From contig JABYQR010000028.1 of assembly GCA_022592445.1 (NCBI GenBank), forward strand, positions 124,001-188,000: a stretch of 64,000 nt of DNA, given 5' to 3'. This stretch comes from Cytidiella melzeri (Eukaryota > Basidiomycota > Agaricomycetes > Polyporales > Irpicaceae). A program made the position numbers and the translations under genes. Under the pieces are notes generated by a model. That model was given only the letters and a program-made list of their open reading frames with translations, had not been told where the DNA came from and did no database searches. Shown in pieces: positions 1 through 12,135 of this stretch; position 1 is the stretch's first letter, and each line of letters opens with the position of its first letter.

Positions 1-562
1 ACAGACTCTATCGTGGCGCCTTTGACGCTTGCGAAGCGTATTGCTCAGGCGGACCTCCCCTCTGTCGCTCAAAGCTGGCAAGATCTTTGCGTAAGTCTCA
101 CTTGTACTGCTGTCTTCGAATACTTTACTCAACATATATGTTCTATAGCTTATAAGTGGAGGTGACATATTCACAAACGAACCATGCGTGCAGCTCGCGG
201 GTGTGAATGGGATCAACGCCCTCCTCGCCGATGCGGACCCTTGCGATCAACAAGACAACGCTGACGCGATGATCGACTTTGCCAAATCCGCTGGAGTGAC
301 CAACTCGGACGCACTCATCGCAAACGCCATCGCGTACAGGCAGCATCCTCGTAACGCCTTCAGTATTAACGGCATCACTCCTTCGACTCCCTATTGCCAA
401 ACCGCACCGCGAAACTCGGAATTGCAGGGGCTTGTGAATGCTCAGCTGCCGGACGTGAACCCTGGTGTATTTGGTGGACCTACCTTTGGGCTTGTGGCAT
501 TTGGCGATCGTGAGTTGAATCCCTATATCTACAATAGCCGCGGTATCTCATGCTGTCCTTGA
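1..562 (+). CDS. C-terminal part of a protein of unknown function (5' end outside window)
   Basis: Two exons are visible, about 4-90 and 149-562, joined by a 58-nt GTAAGT...TAG intron in phase 0. The reading frame is already open at base 4, so the start lies upstream. The visible 166 or so residues are rich in Gly, Asn, Asp and Pro and carry several cysteines, ending in Cys-Cys-Pro before the stop at 560-562. The spaced cysteines and the absence of lysine-rich or membrane segments would suit a secreted protein, but the N-terminus that would carry a signal peptide is not in the window. I do not recognise a catalytic motif. It converges on the F-box gene downstream. Confidence 0.6.
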
Positions 563-945
563 TTAGCTTCCTCGTGTCCGTTTGGAACCTCTCCTGATGT
601 TGATAGCTGTGGTTGCTCTTGAGCTGAGACGATAGATTACTAGACTAGCAATTGGTGATGATAAACGGACAATGTTACTCGCATTGGTAGTACAAGTGTT
701 ACACGAATCATATGATACCTGAACTTACAAAGACCTACATTTGAGCTACATGTCCCTGGGCTCTGTGACTGTCAGCCCACCTCGTTGAACGAGGTTGGGT
801 GTTGACCGAATGAGCCCAGTCGAACGGTGTGGCGGTGCTCAACCCCATATCCAGTATGGCGGAACTTCTCTCTCGCAGCACAGTCGTAGCACCGTAATCG
901 CAGCCAACGACTCGGGCCCAAAGTAGTCGCTTCAGAGATAAAGGC
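563..945. other. Intergenic region between convergent genes
   Basis: About 380 bases between the stop of the unknown protein and the stop of the F-box gene on the other strand. It should hold both 3' UTRs. I see no further gene, repeat or RNA here. Confidence 0.5.
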
Positions 946-2396
946 TCACTCCTCTTGCGGCTCGTCAGCTTGAATGCAAACCTCTACGTCTTCGGGTAGA
1001 ACCAGATGATACTCTCGCAGCCGCATCTCAGACTTGTCAACCACCCTAGAACTGGTCCACCGCCAAATCTCGTCGACGAAAGTGACCTGACGCAAGGCTT
1101 TGGAAGCACTTAGTGCTTGGCGCAAGGGTGCCCACTCGCTCATATCCTGAATCTCCATGAGCAAAGATCCAAAGTAGCCAGAGATGGTAAACGTCTCCAG
1201 AGTGCCGTGGGCGGCAACAGCAGCGACCATGTTGCATATTCTCTCCCAAGACTCGTCGCTGAAACCCACGTCCGACCGCGTGCGGAGCGAAAAGTGTCTC
1301 AGCCCTGTACAGGACGATAAACAGAGGCGTTCACAAATCCACGAGCCAGAAGCTTCGGGAAGAGAATATGTATACCGTAAGATTTAGTATGCTCCTTATT
1401 CTCTCAGTTACTTCCAGTCTTACCGTTTGGCTGAGACAAGATACCTGTCACGTCTAGCTTGAGCGAGCGGACATTCGAACCAACTGCAGCCAACAAGAGG
1501 CCCGCTGGCTCGGGATCCCATGAGAAGGAAGTCAGAATGTTGATACTGGACAACGTTTGCACGGATGCTGATCTGCGCAAAGCTTCTAGCCAGAATTTAG
1601 TCCCGAAGGTGGTGTCCTCAATAACGATTTTCTTCACGCGAAGCTCCTTCGGAATCACGTCGACGAACGACGCATCGAACTGACCCGCGATGTCGGGCAC
1701 AATCATCATCGTATGCTCGAATCGAGGGTATAGCATAGATAGATTGTTGATTTCGGAGAACATGCGGACGATGTCCAAGGATTGCTGAGGTTGATGTGGA
1801 ACTCCGCCTCCGTATGCGAAGGTGAGCTGTTTCAGCTTGAACTGAGGATTTATAGCTGGTAGGGCTGCGCGATTGTTGGGATATTCAATTCTAGTGAGGT
1901 GGACGTGGACGAGGGTCAAGTGTGCGAGGAATGGAAGGGAATTGAAGATGGTAGAGAGGAGATCGACTGTGACCACTGGCCGAAGCTTGGAATATTGACC
2001 ATTCACTTGAAGACCTCGAATGTGAGCGCAAATAGAATTGGGCGAGCGTATAAGCTCCAGAAAAGCCAGCAGCTTTTCCCTGCCAGAGAGATGAATGAAC
2101 GAGAAGAGGTGGTGTTTGGCAGAGCTATTCCACTGGCGCGAAACAAGAGAGCACGAAGCTAATGCTTCGGCGTCGTCGTGCAGAAAGTCGATGGTGTAGT
2201 CAAGAAGCTCCTGCGGTAGACTCCAGGATATATCACTAGCTACAGTAGGGGAGTTGCTGCTTCTAGGATTAATACTAGCTGCAGATGAAATCCGCGATAT
2301 CACTGGTTTAGACTGGACGTACCCTCCGTATTGCCCGGCTTGGCGCCGACCTGGTTTCCATAGCTTTGGCAGCTCAGAGAAAGTGTTATGAAGCAT
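946..2396 (-). CDS. F-box domain protein with degenerate leucine-rich C-terminal region
   Basis: Exon 1 runs 2396-1424 and exon 2 about 1352-946, joined by a 71-nt GTAAGA...AAG intron in phase 1. An F-box-like segment lies at about residues 52-92: LPQELLDYTIDFL, then SCSLVSRQWN and a following hydrophobic stretch. F-box proteins link substrates to Skp1-Cullin1 ubiquitin ligases; the rest of this protein has spaced leucines and short hydrophobic blocks typical of the variable substrate-binding part of agaric F-box families. I chose the ATG at 2396 because it leaves a promoter before the divergent SRP receptor gene; the same frame stays open to an ATG at 2570 that would overlap that gene's start. 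An alternative acceptor at about 1305 would shorten exon 2. The substrate cannot be inferred. Confidence 0.7.
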
Positions 2397-2568
2397 GCTG
2401 TTCAAATATTGCGTAGCCTGTCTTCGTGGGAGGAGGACAGCTGTGGTCAAGGTCAGCTTTAGAAGGAATGTAGGAGCTTTGGATCCTAACAGAGACAAAC
2501 TAACTAGCTCAGCGTCAACCACCGACGCGACCACCAGGCTCATCTTCAGCTCTATCCTTTTCACCAGC
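2397..2568. promoter_or_regulatory. Short shared divergent promoter (F-box gene / SRP receptor beta)
   Basis: The 172 bases between the two inferred start codons must carry both 5' UTRs and the promoter elements of two diverging genes. No clear TATA box was seen. The call rests only on gene geometry. Confidence 0.4.
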
Positions 2569-3602
2569 ATGGAGAGGTCTCCCGTCGTCGCCGATAAAAA
2601 GGTCGCAGATCACATTGTACCGACTCCGGAGGTTCTGTTTCCAATGGCTGCAGTGCTGTCGTCGCAAACATTGCTGATCGCGTCGTTGCTACTTGCTGTC
2701 CTTCTGGCTGCTGGTGCGTCACTGCAATTTACCATCAAGCGTTGCCTGACATGAACATCCAGTATTTCTTGCTGTGCGCAGAAGATCACAGTCAAAGGGC
2801 AGCTCTCTTATTCTTGTAGGACCCTCAGATGCTGGCAAGACAGCAATCCTAAGCACTGTACGTCGTCAGTACAAACTGTTAGTTTGGTACTGCAGCACTA
2901 ATGGATGTTCTAAAGCTCGTATACAAGCAAACATTGCGGACAAACAGCTCCATGCAAACGAACATGGCTCTCATTTCATTACCTGGTTCGTCTGAGGCAC
3001 TTCGAATAGTCGACGTCCCAGGCCATCCGCGCATAAGGGATCAAGTAAGCGAGTACATGCCCGATGCAAAGGCTGTTGCATTCGTTGTGGATGCAAGCAC
3101 GGTGTCGAGGAATGGTGCAGCGGTGGCAGAGTACGTCTGACTATCACAGGTCGTACCGAGTGCTCATTAGGATCCACGTTTCCCTACCAGACATCTGCAC
3201 CATGTGCTCCACATCCTCACATCGCTACCACCATCACGGTCTCCGCCCGCTTTTGCGATTGTAGCACACAAGTGCGATACACTCAAAGCCTCAGCAACCG
3301 TCTCGGCCGAGCAACTAGCTGTCAATCGAGTACGCACGATTTTAGAACGAGAGTTGGATAAGCGGAGAGCATCGCATGCCGGTGGAGTCAATGTTGAGAG
3401 TCTTGGCGCGGAGGGAGAGGAAGGGACAGAGCTGGGAGGGCTGGAGTGTACAGGGAAGGGCGAGTTCAGATTTGCAGAATGGGAGGGTGGTGAGGTGTCG
3501 TTTTTCGGCACCTCTGTCTCCGTAGGCAAAGCTGCTCCCACTGACTCTGAGAAAGCTCAGGATGGCCTGGCACCCTTGCGCGAGTGGCTTGTCGATGTGT
3601 AA
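2569..3602 (+). CDS. SRPRB: Signal recognition particle receptor subunit beta
   Basis: Exons 2569-2713, 2763-2857, 2916-3130 and 3191-3602 give 288 residues. A single N-terminal membrane segment (about residues 30-52, rich in Leu/Ala/Val) is followed by the basic RRRS stretch and by a Ras-like GTPase domain with the P-loop GPSDAGKT, a switch region, the DVPGH motif (the DxxG box) and AHKCD in place of the usual NKxD. These are the marks of SRP receptor beta, which anchors SRP receptor alpha to the ER membrane and couples SRP docking to the translocon through its GTPase cycle. The first intron (49 nt) interrupts the membrane segment and the second (58 nt) follows the P-loop exon. A long acidic, Gly/Glu-rich insertion precedes the C-terminal helix, as in other fungal versions. 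Confidence 0.93.
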
Positions 3603-4438
3603 GGCATGGTAACACTATTGTATCTTCATCAGTATTTATATTCATCTCGCGGGAAGACGTGAGTCGGTCGGCTTTCCTCCGACAGAAAGCGTTGAAACCT
3701 GGTGAAGATAGGCAGATTTCAGAGTACGCCAGTTGTACCAATACCGTGAGAGTGTAACCAAGCAGGTGCAAACAGCGCGTTGACGGCACACATTGGAGTC
3801 TGCAGAGTTTTTGAATTTTTCATCACGCATCCTTTTAGACAGTGCCCGCCCCTCCAGATTTCAATGAGTAGGGCGAGGCGATTGTGGCTGCGGAGAGGAA
3901 CCTTGGCAGAACAAGAGCTCTCGCACTCCCTTTTCTTCGGATTTGGCTTTTAGTGTAGCGAGTGTCAGAACTTCCGTACATCCTGACGCAGCAGTCCTCA
4001 AGTTATCCAGTTTCATGGTGTAGCTATCGTCGTTGAGTTATATGTATTTGTTCACCGTACACTTAAATATCGAAGGCGTATTGTCTATCACTTCCTCGTG
4101 AGTGCTCGATGTGCGTGTGACATAGCGTACTAGCCTGAGCAGTGTGTAGTCCACATTATCTTTGGATTTGTGCCAACAGCTATTTTATAGTCACGAGCTG
4201 TAACTCTTCCATGCTGTCGAATATCAGCGCTGGTGAAAGGCCATAACAGCCGTAGTAGCAAAGTAGGCCGTTCACTCAAGATGGTATACAGCATGATCTT
4301 TGCAAAGATACGACACCTTGATTCAAGTTGTGGCCACGTCAGAGCGTCTATATCTGTCACAATGTGACATCACACCGGCGAGCGTCATCAAGGCTCGTTG
4401 ACCAGCACCCACTCCTTTCATCTTCTACACCTTCAGCC
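3603..4438. other. Intergenic region (about 840 bases)
   Basis: This spans the 3' UTR of SRP receptor beta and the promoter of SAR1. Short open frames exist on both strands, but none has splice-supported continuity or a recognisable motif. I see no RNA gene, repeat or transposon remnant. Confidence 0.45.
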
Positions 4439-5330
<892 letters not shown>

Positions 5331-5561
5331 ACGTTGTTGGAGTATCATGTACAAGCTCCAAACTTCCGTTGGGGGTTGGAGGCTTTGACGGAATCGAACT
5401 GTTCTGTCTTCTCTTCATTTTTTATGACTTGTCCAATATTGCTCCAATTGTATATTCTTTCGAACCCGTATTTACAATTGCGAGTCTTTGTTTCAGGAAG
5501 CTCGTAGGTTTTGTGTGATTGACGGACTTGGTCAGCGCTACAGCTACGTGAGTCGACTTGC

Positions 5562-7185
5562 ATGTTGACCTTGAACAGCGTCCGCCTCCTTTCTGCTCCG
5601 ACATGCACATCTGTCTTCGCTGTTTCAGCGGCCCTTCGTGTAGCACTCATACTCTACAGTGAATGGCACGATGCTCGTTCCGTTGTCAAGTATACCGACG
5701 TGGACTATCGCGTCTTCAGTGACGCGGCACGTTTCATCCTACATCCCACGGCCGACAACAAGGCCCAGGGGCCTTTCGGAGAGTGGTTCGGGCTCGGAGA
5801 GTATGTACACATTGCTCTGCTCTTCATACTTTGCTCCTTACCGTTGAATTGCTGCTTGACAATAGCCCGTACACGCGAGCGACGTACAGATACACACCGC
5901 TCCTCGCACTGCTGCTCACACCGAACGAATGGCTGCACCCATCGTTTGGGAAGTATCTGTTCGCGGCATGCGACCTCCTCGTTGGCCTGCTCATGCATCG
6001 ATTGCTGGTATCGCGGATTCTCCCCTTCACCGTAACCCTCTCACCTCAGCCGAAGCCCAAGCCTGAAAATGCAGGCGAGAACGCCCTAGAACCGTCGAAA
6101 GAAGACCCGAGTACAGCCACGGAGGAATCCAGGCTGCAGACTAGGGACACCATCATCTGGACGCGTGCCACTCTTCTCGTAGCCTCTCATCTACTAAACC
6201 CCCTTGTCTTCACCATCTCAACGAGGGGTTCCTCCGAGTCGATCCTTTCTGTCTTTGTGCTTGCTACACTTTACTTTGCTTATGGAGGTCAATGGGACGT
6301 CACTGCAATACTTCTTGGACTCAGCACCCACTGGAAGATATACCCATTCGTTCATGGCGTGGCTTGTCTCGGAGTTATCGCTAGCGACGGTGTAACGCCG
6401 GCTCGCGGAGGCTCGTGGACAAGAACAGTGACCTGGCGTGGAATTCGATTCGCCTTCATCAGTGCAGGGACGTTTGGTCTGCTCGGAGCCGCGATGTATG
6501 CTATGTGAGCCTCAGTCCAATGTTACAGATTGTTTGATTCTAACTTGTGTTGCCACACAGATGGGGTTACCCATTCCTGTACGAAAGTTATTTATACCAC
6601 ATCCACAGGCTTGACCACCGGCATAACTTCTCCCCATACTTCTATCTGATCTACCTCACCTATCCTGGGCAGGATTTCGTAGAGCCGCTGGCAAACCTAT
6701 CATTATGGCGGCGGATCATAAGGTCTCCTCTGACGAGCTTCGTCCCACAGATGGTCCTAACACTGGGCGCGGGTGTGTTGTTTGGGAGAAGAAAGGCTGA
6801 TTTGGTGTTCGCGTGGTTTGTCCAGACCTGCGTGTTCGTGTTGTTCAACAAAGTATGCACCTCACAGGTACGTCGCTCTCCACAGCCGTTATACATCTCG
6901 ATAGTTTTCGTTTATTCACGGATCCGTGTGTAGTATTTTCTATGGTACACGCTCTTTCTCCCGCTGCTTATACCGCACTTGTCGCTCGGTCCTCGTCAAG
7001 CAGTACAGCTTCTGGGTGTATGGGTGGGCACGCAAGCTCTGTGGCTCAGCGAAGCATACAAACTCGAGTTCCTCGGCCAAAACGTTTTCTTTAGCCTTTG
7101 GGTCCGAAGTTTGGTGTATGTTGTGGGACATGGATGGGTTTTGGCACGAATCATGGAGAAATATAGGAGTTCAGCGGATGCATAG
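5562..7185 (+). CDS. PIGM: GPI mannosyltransferase 1 (PIG-M / Gpi14), ER membrane
   Basis: Exons 5562-5800, 5866-6504, 6561-6867 and 6934-7185 give 478 residues. PIG-M adds the first alpha-1,4-mannose from dolichol-phosphate-mannose to glucosaminyl-phosphatidylinositol in the ER lumen. Family marks are the DxD-containing stretch [13 protein letters not shown] near residue 43, the [11 protein letters not shown] block after the first intron, the [11 protein letters not shown] block in exon 3, and many hydrophobic membrane spans ending in a basic C-terminus. A hydrophilic loop of about 45 residues rich in Pro, Glu and Lys (around 6050-6150) is longer than I would expect for the family and probably faces the cytosol. 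It follows SAR1 by 231 bases on the same strand; this looks like chance. Confidence 0.93.
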
Positions 7186-7390
7186 TTCTCGCCTCCTGTA
7201 CAACGTTAACAGATACGCATTGTCAACGGGGCCGTAAAAAGGACTTTCGAAACACGAAAAGTCTTGTTAACCGGTTTGTCCGAGTCGTTGGTGCGGCTTC
7301 GATCTCGGCGTGTTTTGCAGTTGAACTCAAGGAGAGTACCTACCCTCTGCGAGTGATGTTTATAGTTTCTTCTCTTCAATGTTACTCATG

Positions 7391-7472
7391 GCCGGGATAG
7401 CTCAGCTGGGAGAGCAGCAGACTGAAGTGTTTGGATTTCTGAAGGTCGCGTGTTCAAGCCACGCTCCTGGCA
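7391..7472 (+). tRNA. tRNA-Phe (anticodon GAA) with a 9-nt intron
   Basis: The sequence folds as a cloverleaf: acceptor stem GCCGGGA / TCCTGGC (one G-U pair), D arm GCTC-AGCTGGGA-GAGC, anticodon loop CTGAAG at 7422-7427, T arm GCGTG-TTCAAGC-CACGC, and discriminator A at 7472. A run of six T starts at 7473 as the RNA polymerase III terminator. The nine extra bases at about 7428-7436, directly 3' of position 37, sit where eukaryotic tRNA introns are removed by the tRNA splicing endonuclease. The base pair at the top of the anticodon stem (27-43) reads G-A, a mismatch. Internal A and B boxes are present. Confidence 0.92.
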
Positions 7473-7706
7473 TTTTTTATTGCTTTCTCTGCTTTGCCTC
7501 GAATCAGAGCTATATTAAGGTGAGATGCACTCATGAGCGTGATGTGTGCACCTACGCATGAAAGTTATTGAATCTGCGGTAATGTGCTGCTAAGTAACTG
7601 ATAATAATGTAAGTGCTAGGACGTCTTAAGCGCTTGACCGAGATTACCTTCCTCTGCTCAACCACCATCCTTGTCGCAAACTCTTTCGGTCTCAGATCGG
7701 TCCAAG

Positions 7707-8672
7707 ATGTCTGGAACGGGAGCACGCGAGAACATTTTCCCTACACGGATGGCCCTAACGAACACGAAGCTACGGTTGAAAGGAGCTCAAACAGGACATT
7801 CGTTATTAGCAAAGAAGCGTGATGCCTTGACCACCCGTTTCCGAGCTATACTGAGGAAAGTCGACGAGGTATACACTTCCGGTCTCTACTAACAACCTCC
7901 TTTGTGTGCTGACGGTGTTTGATCTTCATCCCAGGCTAAGCGCAAGATGGGCAGAGTCATGCAACTTGCGTCGTTCTCTCTAGCGGAAGTAACATATGCG
8001 ACCGGAGACATATCTTACCTCGTCCAGGAACAAGCCAAGTCGGCTTCGTTCAAGGTCAAGGCAAAACAGGAGAATGTCTCTGGAGTGGTGCTTCCTGCTT
8101 TTGAGGTCGATCGGGTTCCCGGTACTGGTGCGTCTGTGGTGCAATGCCTGCTATCCACAACCGCCAAGTCTTATGCCGTGCTGTGCTGGTTGCAGACTTC
8201 AATCTTACTGGTCTCGGACGAGGAGGGCAACAAGTTTTGAGATCTAAAGAGGTATACGCCAAAGCCGTAGAGACCTTGGTAGAACTTGCGTCGCTACAAA
8301 CAGCATTCATGATTTTGGACGAAGTTATCCGAGCCACGAACCGGCGAGTCAACGCGATCGAGCACGTCGTCATTCCGAAACTAGAAAACACTATCAAGTA
8401 CATCATGAGTGAACTTGACGAGATGGATCGCGAGGAATTCTTTAGGTAAGATATTCGTGTTTGAAAACCGCTACTTGGCTGATCTAGTCTGGGTCAGACT
8501 GAAGAAGGTGCAGGGGAAGAAGAAGCGAGACGCAGAGGCCGCAAACAAAGTTGCGAAGGCTAAAGCCGACGCTGAGTCTATTGCTCCAGAAGAACTGCCA
8601 GATGTACCCGTCGGGACGGGAGGAGGTGGCGGGGATTTGCTGAGCAGCAAGGATGAGGATGTTATTTTCTGA
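7707..8672 (+). CDS. VMA8: V-type proton ATPase subunit D
   Basis: Exons 7707-7868, 7935-8127, 8196-8445 and 8498-8672 give 259 residues. Subunit D is the central rotor shaft of the V1 sector that couples ATP hydrolysis to rotation of the membrane ring acidifying vacuoles and endosomes. Diagnostic blocks are [17 protein letters not shown] near the N-terminus, [21 protein letters not shown] in the middle, and [18 protein letters not shown] followed by DREEFFRLKK near the end. The protein is mainly long alpha helices. The C-terminal Gly-rich, acidic tail is variable in the family. All three introns are standard GT-AG and preserve phase. Confidence 0.95.
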
Positions 8673-8909
8673 CGGATTTCACTTTCGTTGTCGCCACATT
8701 CACACATTGCACTTGGACTTTGCGATATCACAGTTTACGCAGTTGTCACATTTCACAATGATAACGTATACCCCAAATGCGCGGAGGGAAGCAGCTCCAG
8801 ACAGCCTAGTGCGGATTGTTACGCATACATACATGTGTCATTTTGAAGGATGCAAAGAATAGCGGACGGACAACAAAGCGTGCAGAAGACCAGAGTGGAA
8901 GAGACGAAT

Positions 8910-9700
8910 TTACTGAAGAAGAGTTTTAGCATTTCGATGTGCTGTCTTCATAGTGTACTCACATCGATAATCTCAACATCGCCACCCTGCTTCTTGCGGT
9001 CCTTGCGGTCAAGGATTGCCCGCCTACAAACGTCAACATGGTTAGACCTCTGGTCCGCCGAACGAACGCCTTTAACTCGCCTGTCCTTGTCCAGCTTGAT
9101 GGACGTGATGACAACGTTACTTGGGTGGATGCCAATGGGTGTAGTCGAGCCATTCGACTTGTCCCGTTGCACACGGTCAACGTGAATCACCCACTTCTTG
9201 CGGTACACCTGAGTGACCTTGCCTTCCCGACCCTTGTACTTCCCCCTGACAATACGGACCTCGTCATCCTTGCGAACGGGAAGCGAACGAGTCTTATGAC
9301 AACAAAACATGTTCAATAGCACATAATGGGCGACCCTGTTGGCAACATACGTTGTGCTTGCCACGGAGCTCTTTTGAGAGAGCGGAGGACATGATTTTGC
9401 GGCGGATGGAGGAGGGCGCCGAGAAGTGCGCCTTGCGCGACTTGCGCCGGGAAGAGGAAACATCTGTGAACGTTCAAGGTGACGGAAAGAGACATACGTT
9501 CAGTCAGCATTCGACCAAATACACCCCGAATCTGCGCCCCGCCAAACCAGCATAACCCTCCCATAGCACGGTGCCTCATCCAAAGTCCACACAGACTGCA
9601 TCCAACCCTTTCAACATCAATCCACCCACGTTTCGGCCTCTTAGAGCGCAGATTGCGAGACATGACAGCAGCAGAACTAACCCGGGTTGAGTTTGGCCAT
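8910..9700 (-). CDS. RPL26: 60S ribosomal protein L26 (uL24 family)
   Basis: Exons on the minus strand: 9700-9682, 9463-9351, 9292-9081, 9023-8963, then a final stop codon at 8912-8910 after a fourth intron. This gives 135 residues. The blocks [49 protein letters not shown] and [18 protein letters not shown] are almost invariant in L26, which sits near the polypeptide exit tunnel. The first exon encodes only six codons plus one base, and the first intron is long (218 nt), both common in fungal ribosomal protein genes. The third intron (9080-9024) must start with GC rather than GT to keep the conserved [12 protein letters not shown] junction. If the fourth intron is retained, the protein gains four extra residues and stops at 8948. 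Confidence 0.93.
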
Positions 9701-9860
9701 CGTGAACAGAGGAATACCGACGGTCTTGAGGATTCTTGAGGGCTTGTGCAGCGGCGGGCGGACGTTGTCCAACTTGGCTCACGGTCAATCGAGCGCTTGT
9801 GTGGCGCTTGTGTCTCCAGCGTCTAAGCCGGGTAGGTGTGCTCGTAGTCTGATTACTCTC

Positions 9861-10896
9861 ATGTCCTCCGATAAAGTACGTTCAACAAAGCTCAAATTTA
9901 AAGGAGAGAAGGACAGGAAGAAACGCAAGAGAGACGACGAAGACGAGGCTGAAGGCAGCAGCACCAGACGCCGCCGCAGGGACGATGGTGACGGCGAGAG
10001 TCCGGATACTTGGGTCTTGCCTGAACAACCTAACGAAATAAGAGGACCGACATTTATATTCCACCCTTCAGATCCCTCACCTATAACCTTAACCTACGAC
10101 TCTACGCGTGGCCGCATTGTTCTCTCCTCTCTAGACAAGGATATCAAGTCGGAGGACGCAGACGGGCCGCCGAGCGTACTACAACGTACTCCCACAGAGG
10201 TGTCGCAAGTATGGGTGATCACACGCGTCGCTGGCTCACCTACGATAAACCTTCGGACAGGCGTGGGCGAGGGCAAGTTCATGTCGTGCGACAAGCACGG
10301 TATTGTGTCTGCCGATAGGGAAGCTCGCGGGCCTCAAGAGGAGTGGACACCTGTCGTCTTCCCAGACGGCATGGTTGCCTTTCAGAACGTGTACGAGAAG
10401 TACTTGTCAATAGACGAAGTGGCAGGTGGTAACATGGCGCTGAGAGGAGATAGCGAAGAGGTGGGATTCAAGGAGCGTTTCTGGGTCAAGATCCAAAGTA
10501 AGTACAAGAAGGAGGCGCACGAGGAGGAGAAGAAGCGGAAAGAGGGAATGTCTGTGGATCCCAACATAGACGAAGCTTCGACAAAGTACGTACAGTAGTC
10601 CTTTTCACGGCTGTCTGCTGCGAATTGACGCCACATCCCCCCCAGTAAGATATACCAGGCTTGGGGTGCCGGGAAATCAGTCGTGTCTGCGGACGATAAG
10701 AAGGCGGTCAGTCAGTCGATGTGCAAAGCTTGCATCAATTCTACTAACCACTACGTCACTCAGCTCAAGAAAGCAAAGAAAGAGGGAAGACTCGCAGAAG
10801 CTATGCTCGACAGACGAGCGAAGCTCAAGAGGTATGCACAATATGGATGGATGCGTCAATCTACTTATGACAATTCTCAGCGACCGCTTCTGTTAG
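9861..10896 (+). CDS. FRG1: FRG1-like nuclear/nucleolar protein
   Basis: Exons 9861-10585, 10646-10706, 10764-10831 and 10881-10896 give 289 residues. The N-terminus is highly basic (KLKFKGEKDRKKRKRD, then an Arg run), a likely nuclear localisation signal. The middle forms the FRG1 beta-trefoil/fascin-like region, with YEKYLS and KERFWVKIQ motifs. The C-terminus is Lys-rich and closes with RRAKLKSDRFC, matching the conserved end of FRG1 proteins after the last 16-nt exon. FRG1 family members associate with RNA processing, spliceosomes and actin bundles; which applies here is not shown by sequence. Its ATG lies 160 bases from the L26 start on the other strand, a divergent pair. Confidence 0.85.
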
Positions 10897-10991
10897 GTGT
10901 CATCACCAACTAAATATGGTCGTATGTAGTGTACATGTCGATATATATCATGTATTTCGAATTTCAATCATTGCATTCGTTGTACAAATGT

Positions 10992-12135
10992 TCATGTACA
11001 TAGGCACCTAAACGCGATCTTCAAGTAAGAATACTCAAACGTATTAATCATCTTTGGCCCCTGCAGCAGCATTGTCAAGAACTCGTCTAGATTACGACCG
11101 TCCCGACTAAAAAACCGGAGGTGTTCAATGTCCTTCACTCCTGCATCGAGTAGGACCTGGTGCAGATGTGGCTGCGGCGGGCTCATACTTGACACAAATG
11201 ACTCAAGTGTGAGTTCCTGTGTCGGACTGGTGTAGGTAGCCTGCGGTGTCACTGTGACATTGCGAGCCGCCGCGTTCGTCGGCCTCCGTTCCTGCGTGTC
11301 GGGGATTGCAACGGACATCGAAGTATCGTGCCTGTAAGCGGGTTTTGCAGCGTGCCCTGTTTTCTGTCAAGAAGGCTTGCCTCAGCGTACCGAATTGGAA
11401 AAAAGAAATGCAGCTCACGTTTGCATAGTGAGCACGGGCTGTTTCATTGCCCAAACTGCTTGAAGCCCTCCGCGGCAGACTTACCGTTGCTGCAAGTTCC
11501 GGTGGTCTGGTTTCGAGTTCAGCCTGAGCAAGTTTGGAATCTCTCTACAGTCGACGTGAACAGCGGTAGGAAACACAGAACAGCATACTTACTGCACGAT
11601 GGTGTTGCTTGGCTGTTCTTAGGTAAAGCCCGGCGTATATTTCGGCCGGCCAGCAGTTCACGCCTTGTCGGTATTTCCTGAGCTCGCTGAGCTTCGAGCA
11701 CTGCGAGCCGCCTGGCTCAGTAACAACGTGGCTGTACATCACCAAGCAAGCAATCACCTCGGTCATGTAACCTTCCCTATCAGCTTCATCTTGATCTCTG
11801 AACTGCAGCGTGGGGTTGAAGTAGGTCTTCGCATGTCTTCTCATCTGCCTCTGAGGAGTACATCGTATGCTGATTCAATTTGCTGTCATTGCTAACAATG
11901 ACTACACTTACGATCATGTTGTCGAACGAGTTGTGGTCCATGCCCATCTCCTCCTCTAGGGTGCGGCCACGACCAGGCTTACTCTGCCCAGATATTTTAG
12001 ATATTCTGTTCTTGTTCCTTGCGCTGCCTGACGTCGAAGGGCTGCGCTGTAAGCCACGTTTTGTAGTCGCATCTGGGTCGTAAACTTCAGGAGTTGTCGC
12101 TGCCTTCGAACCACAAAAAACGACATACCCCGCAT
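10992..12135 (-). CDS. Unknown protein with CWPA block and C-terminal SAM-like repeat (paralogue 1)
   Basis: Inferred exons 12135-12129, 12084-11912, 11850-11593, 11544-11485 and 11363-10992 give about 289 residues. I do not recognise a named family. The spliced protein has a basic Ser/Gly-rich N-terminus, an Asp/Glu-rich helical segment, a block reading LRKYRQ...CWPAEIY, a low-complexity linker, and a helical C-terminal unit of about 67 residues (LESFV ... LLDAGVKDIEHL ... LDEFL ... YLKIAF) that resembles a SAM-type helix bundle. Both the CWPA block and the C-terminal unit recur in the gene at 19,670-20,819, so the two look homologous. The first exon has only seven coding bases, and the 121-nt intron before the last exon might hide a small exon; those boundaries are least sure. 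The role is unknown. Confidence 0.6.

Noticed and set aside
2397..2570. Longer N-terminus for the F-box protein from ATG 2570
   Set aside because: It would overlap the SRP receptor beta start and leave no promoter; the added residues are hydrophobic and do not resemble an F-box leader.
8948..9463. RPL26 as a long single exon with 19 extra residues and a different N-terminus
   Set aside because: It lacks the conserved start and carries insertions at places that are invariant in L26; splicing repairs both.
9464..9681. Possible box C/D snoRNA in the long first intron of RPL26
   Set aside because: Only weak TGATGT and CTGA matches without a terminal stem; CTGAC is better explained as the branch site.
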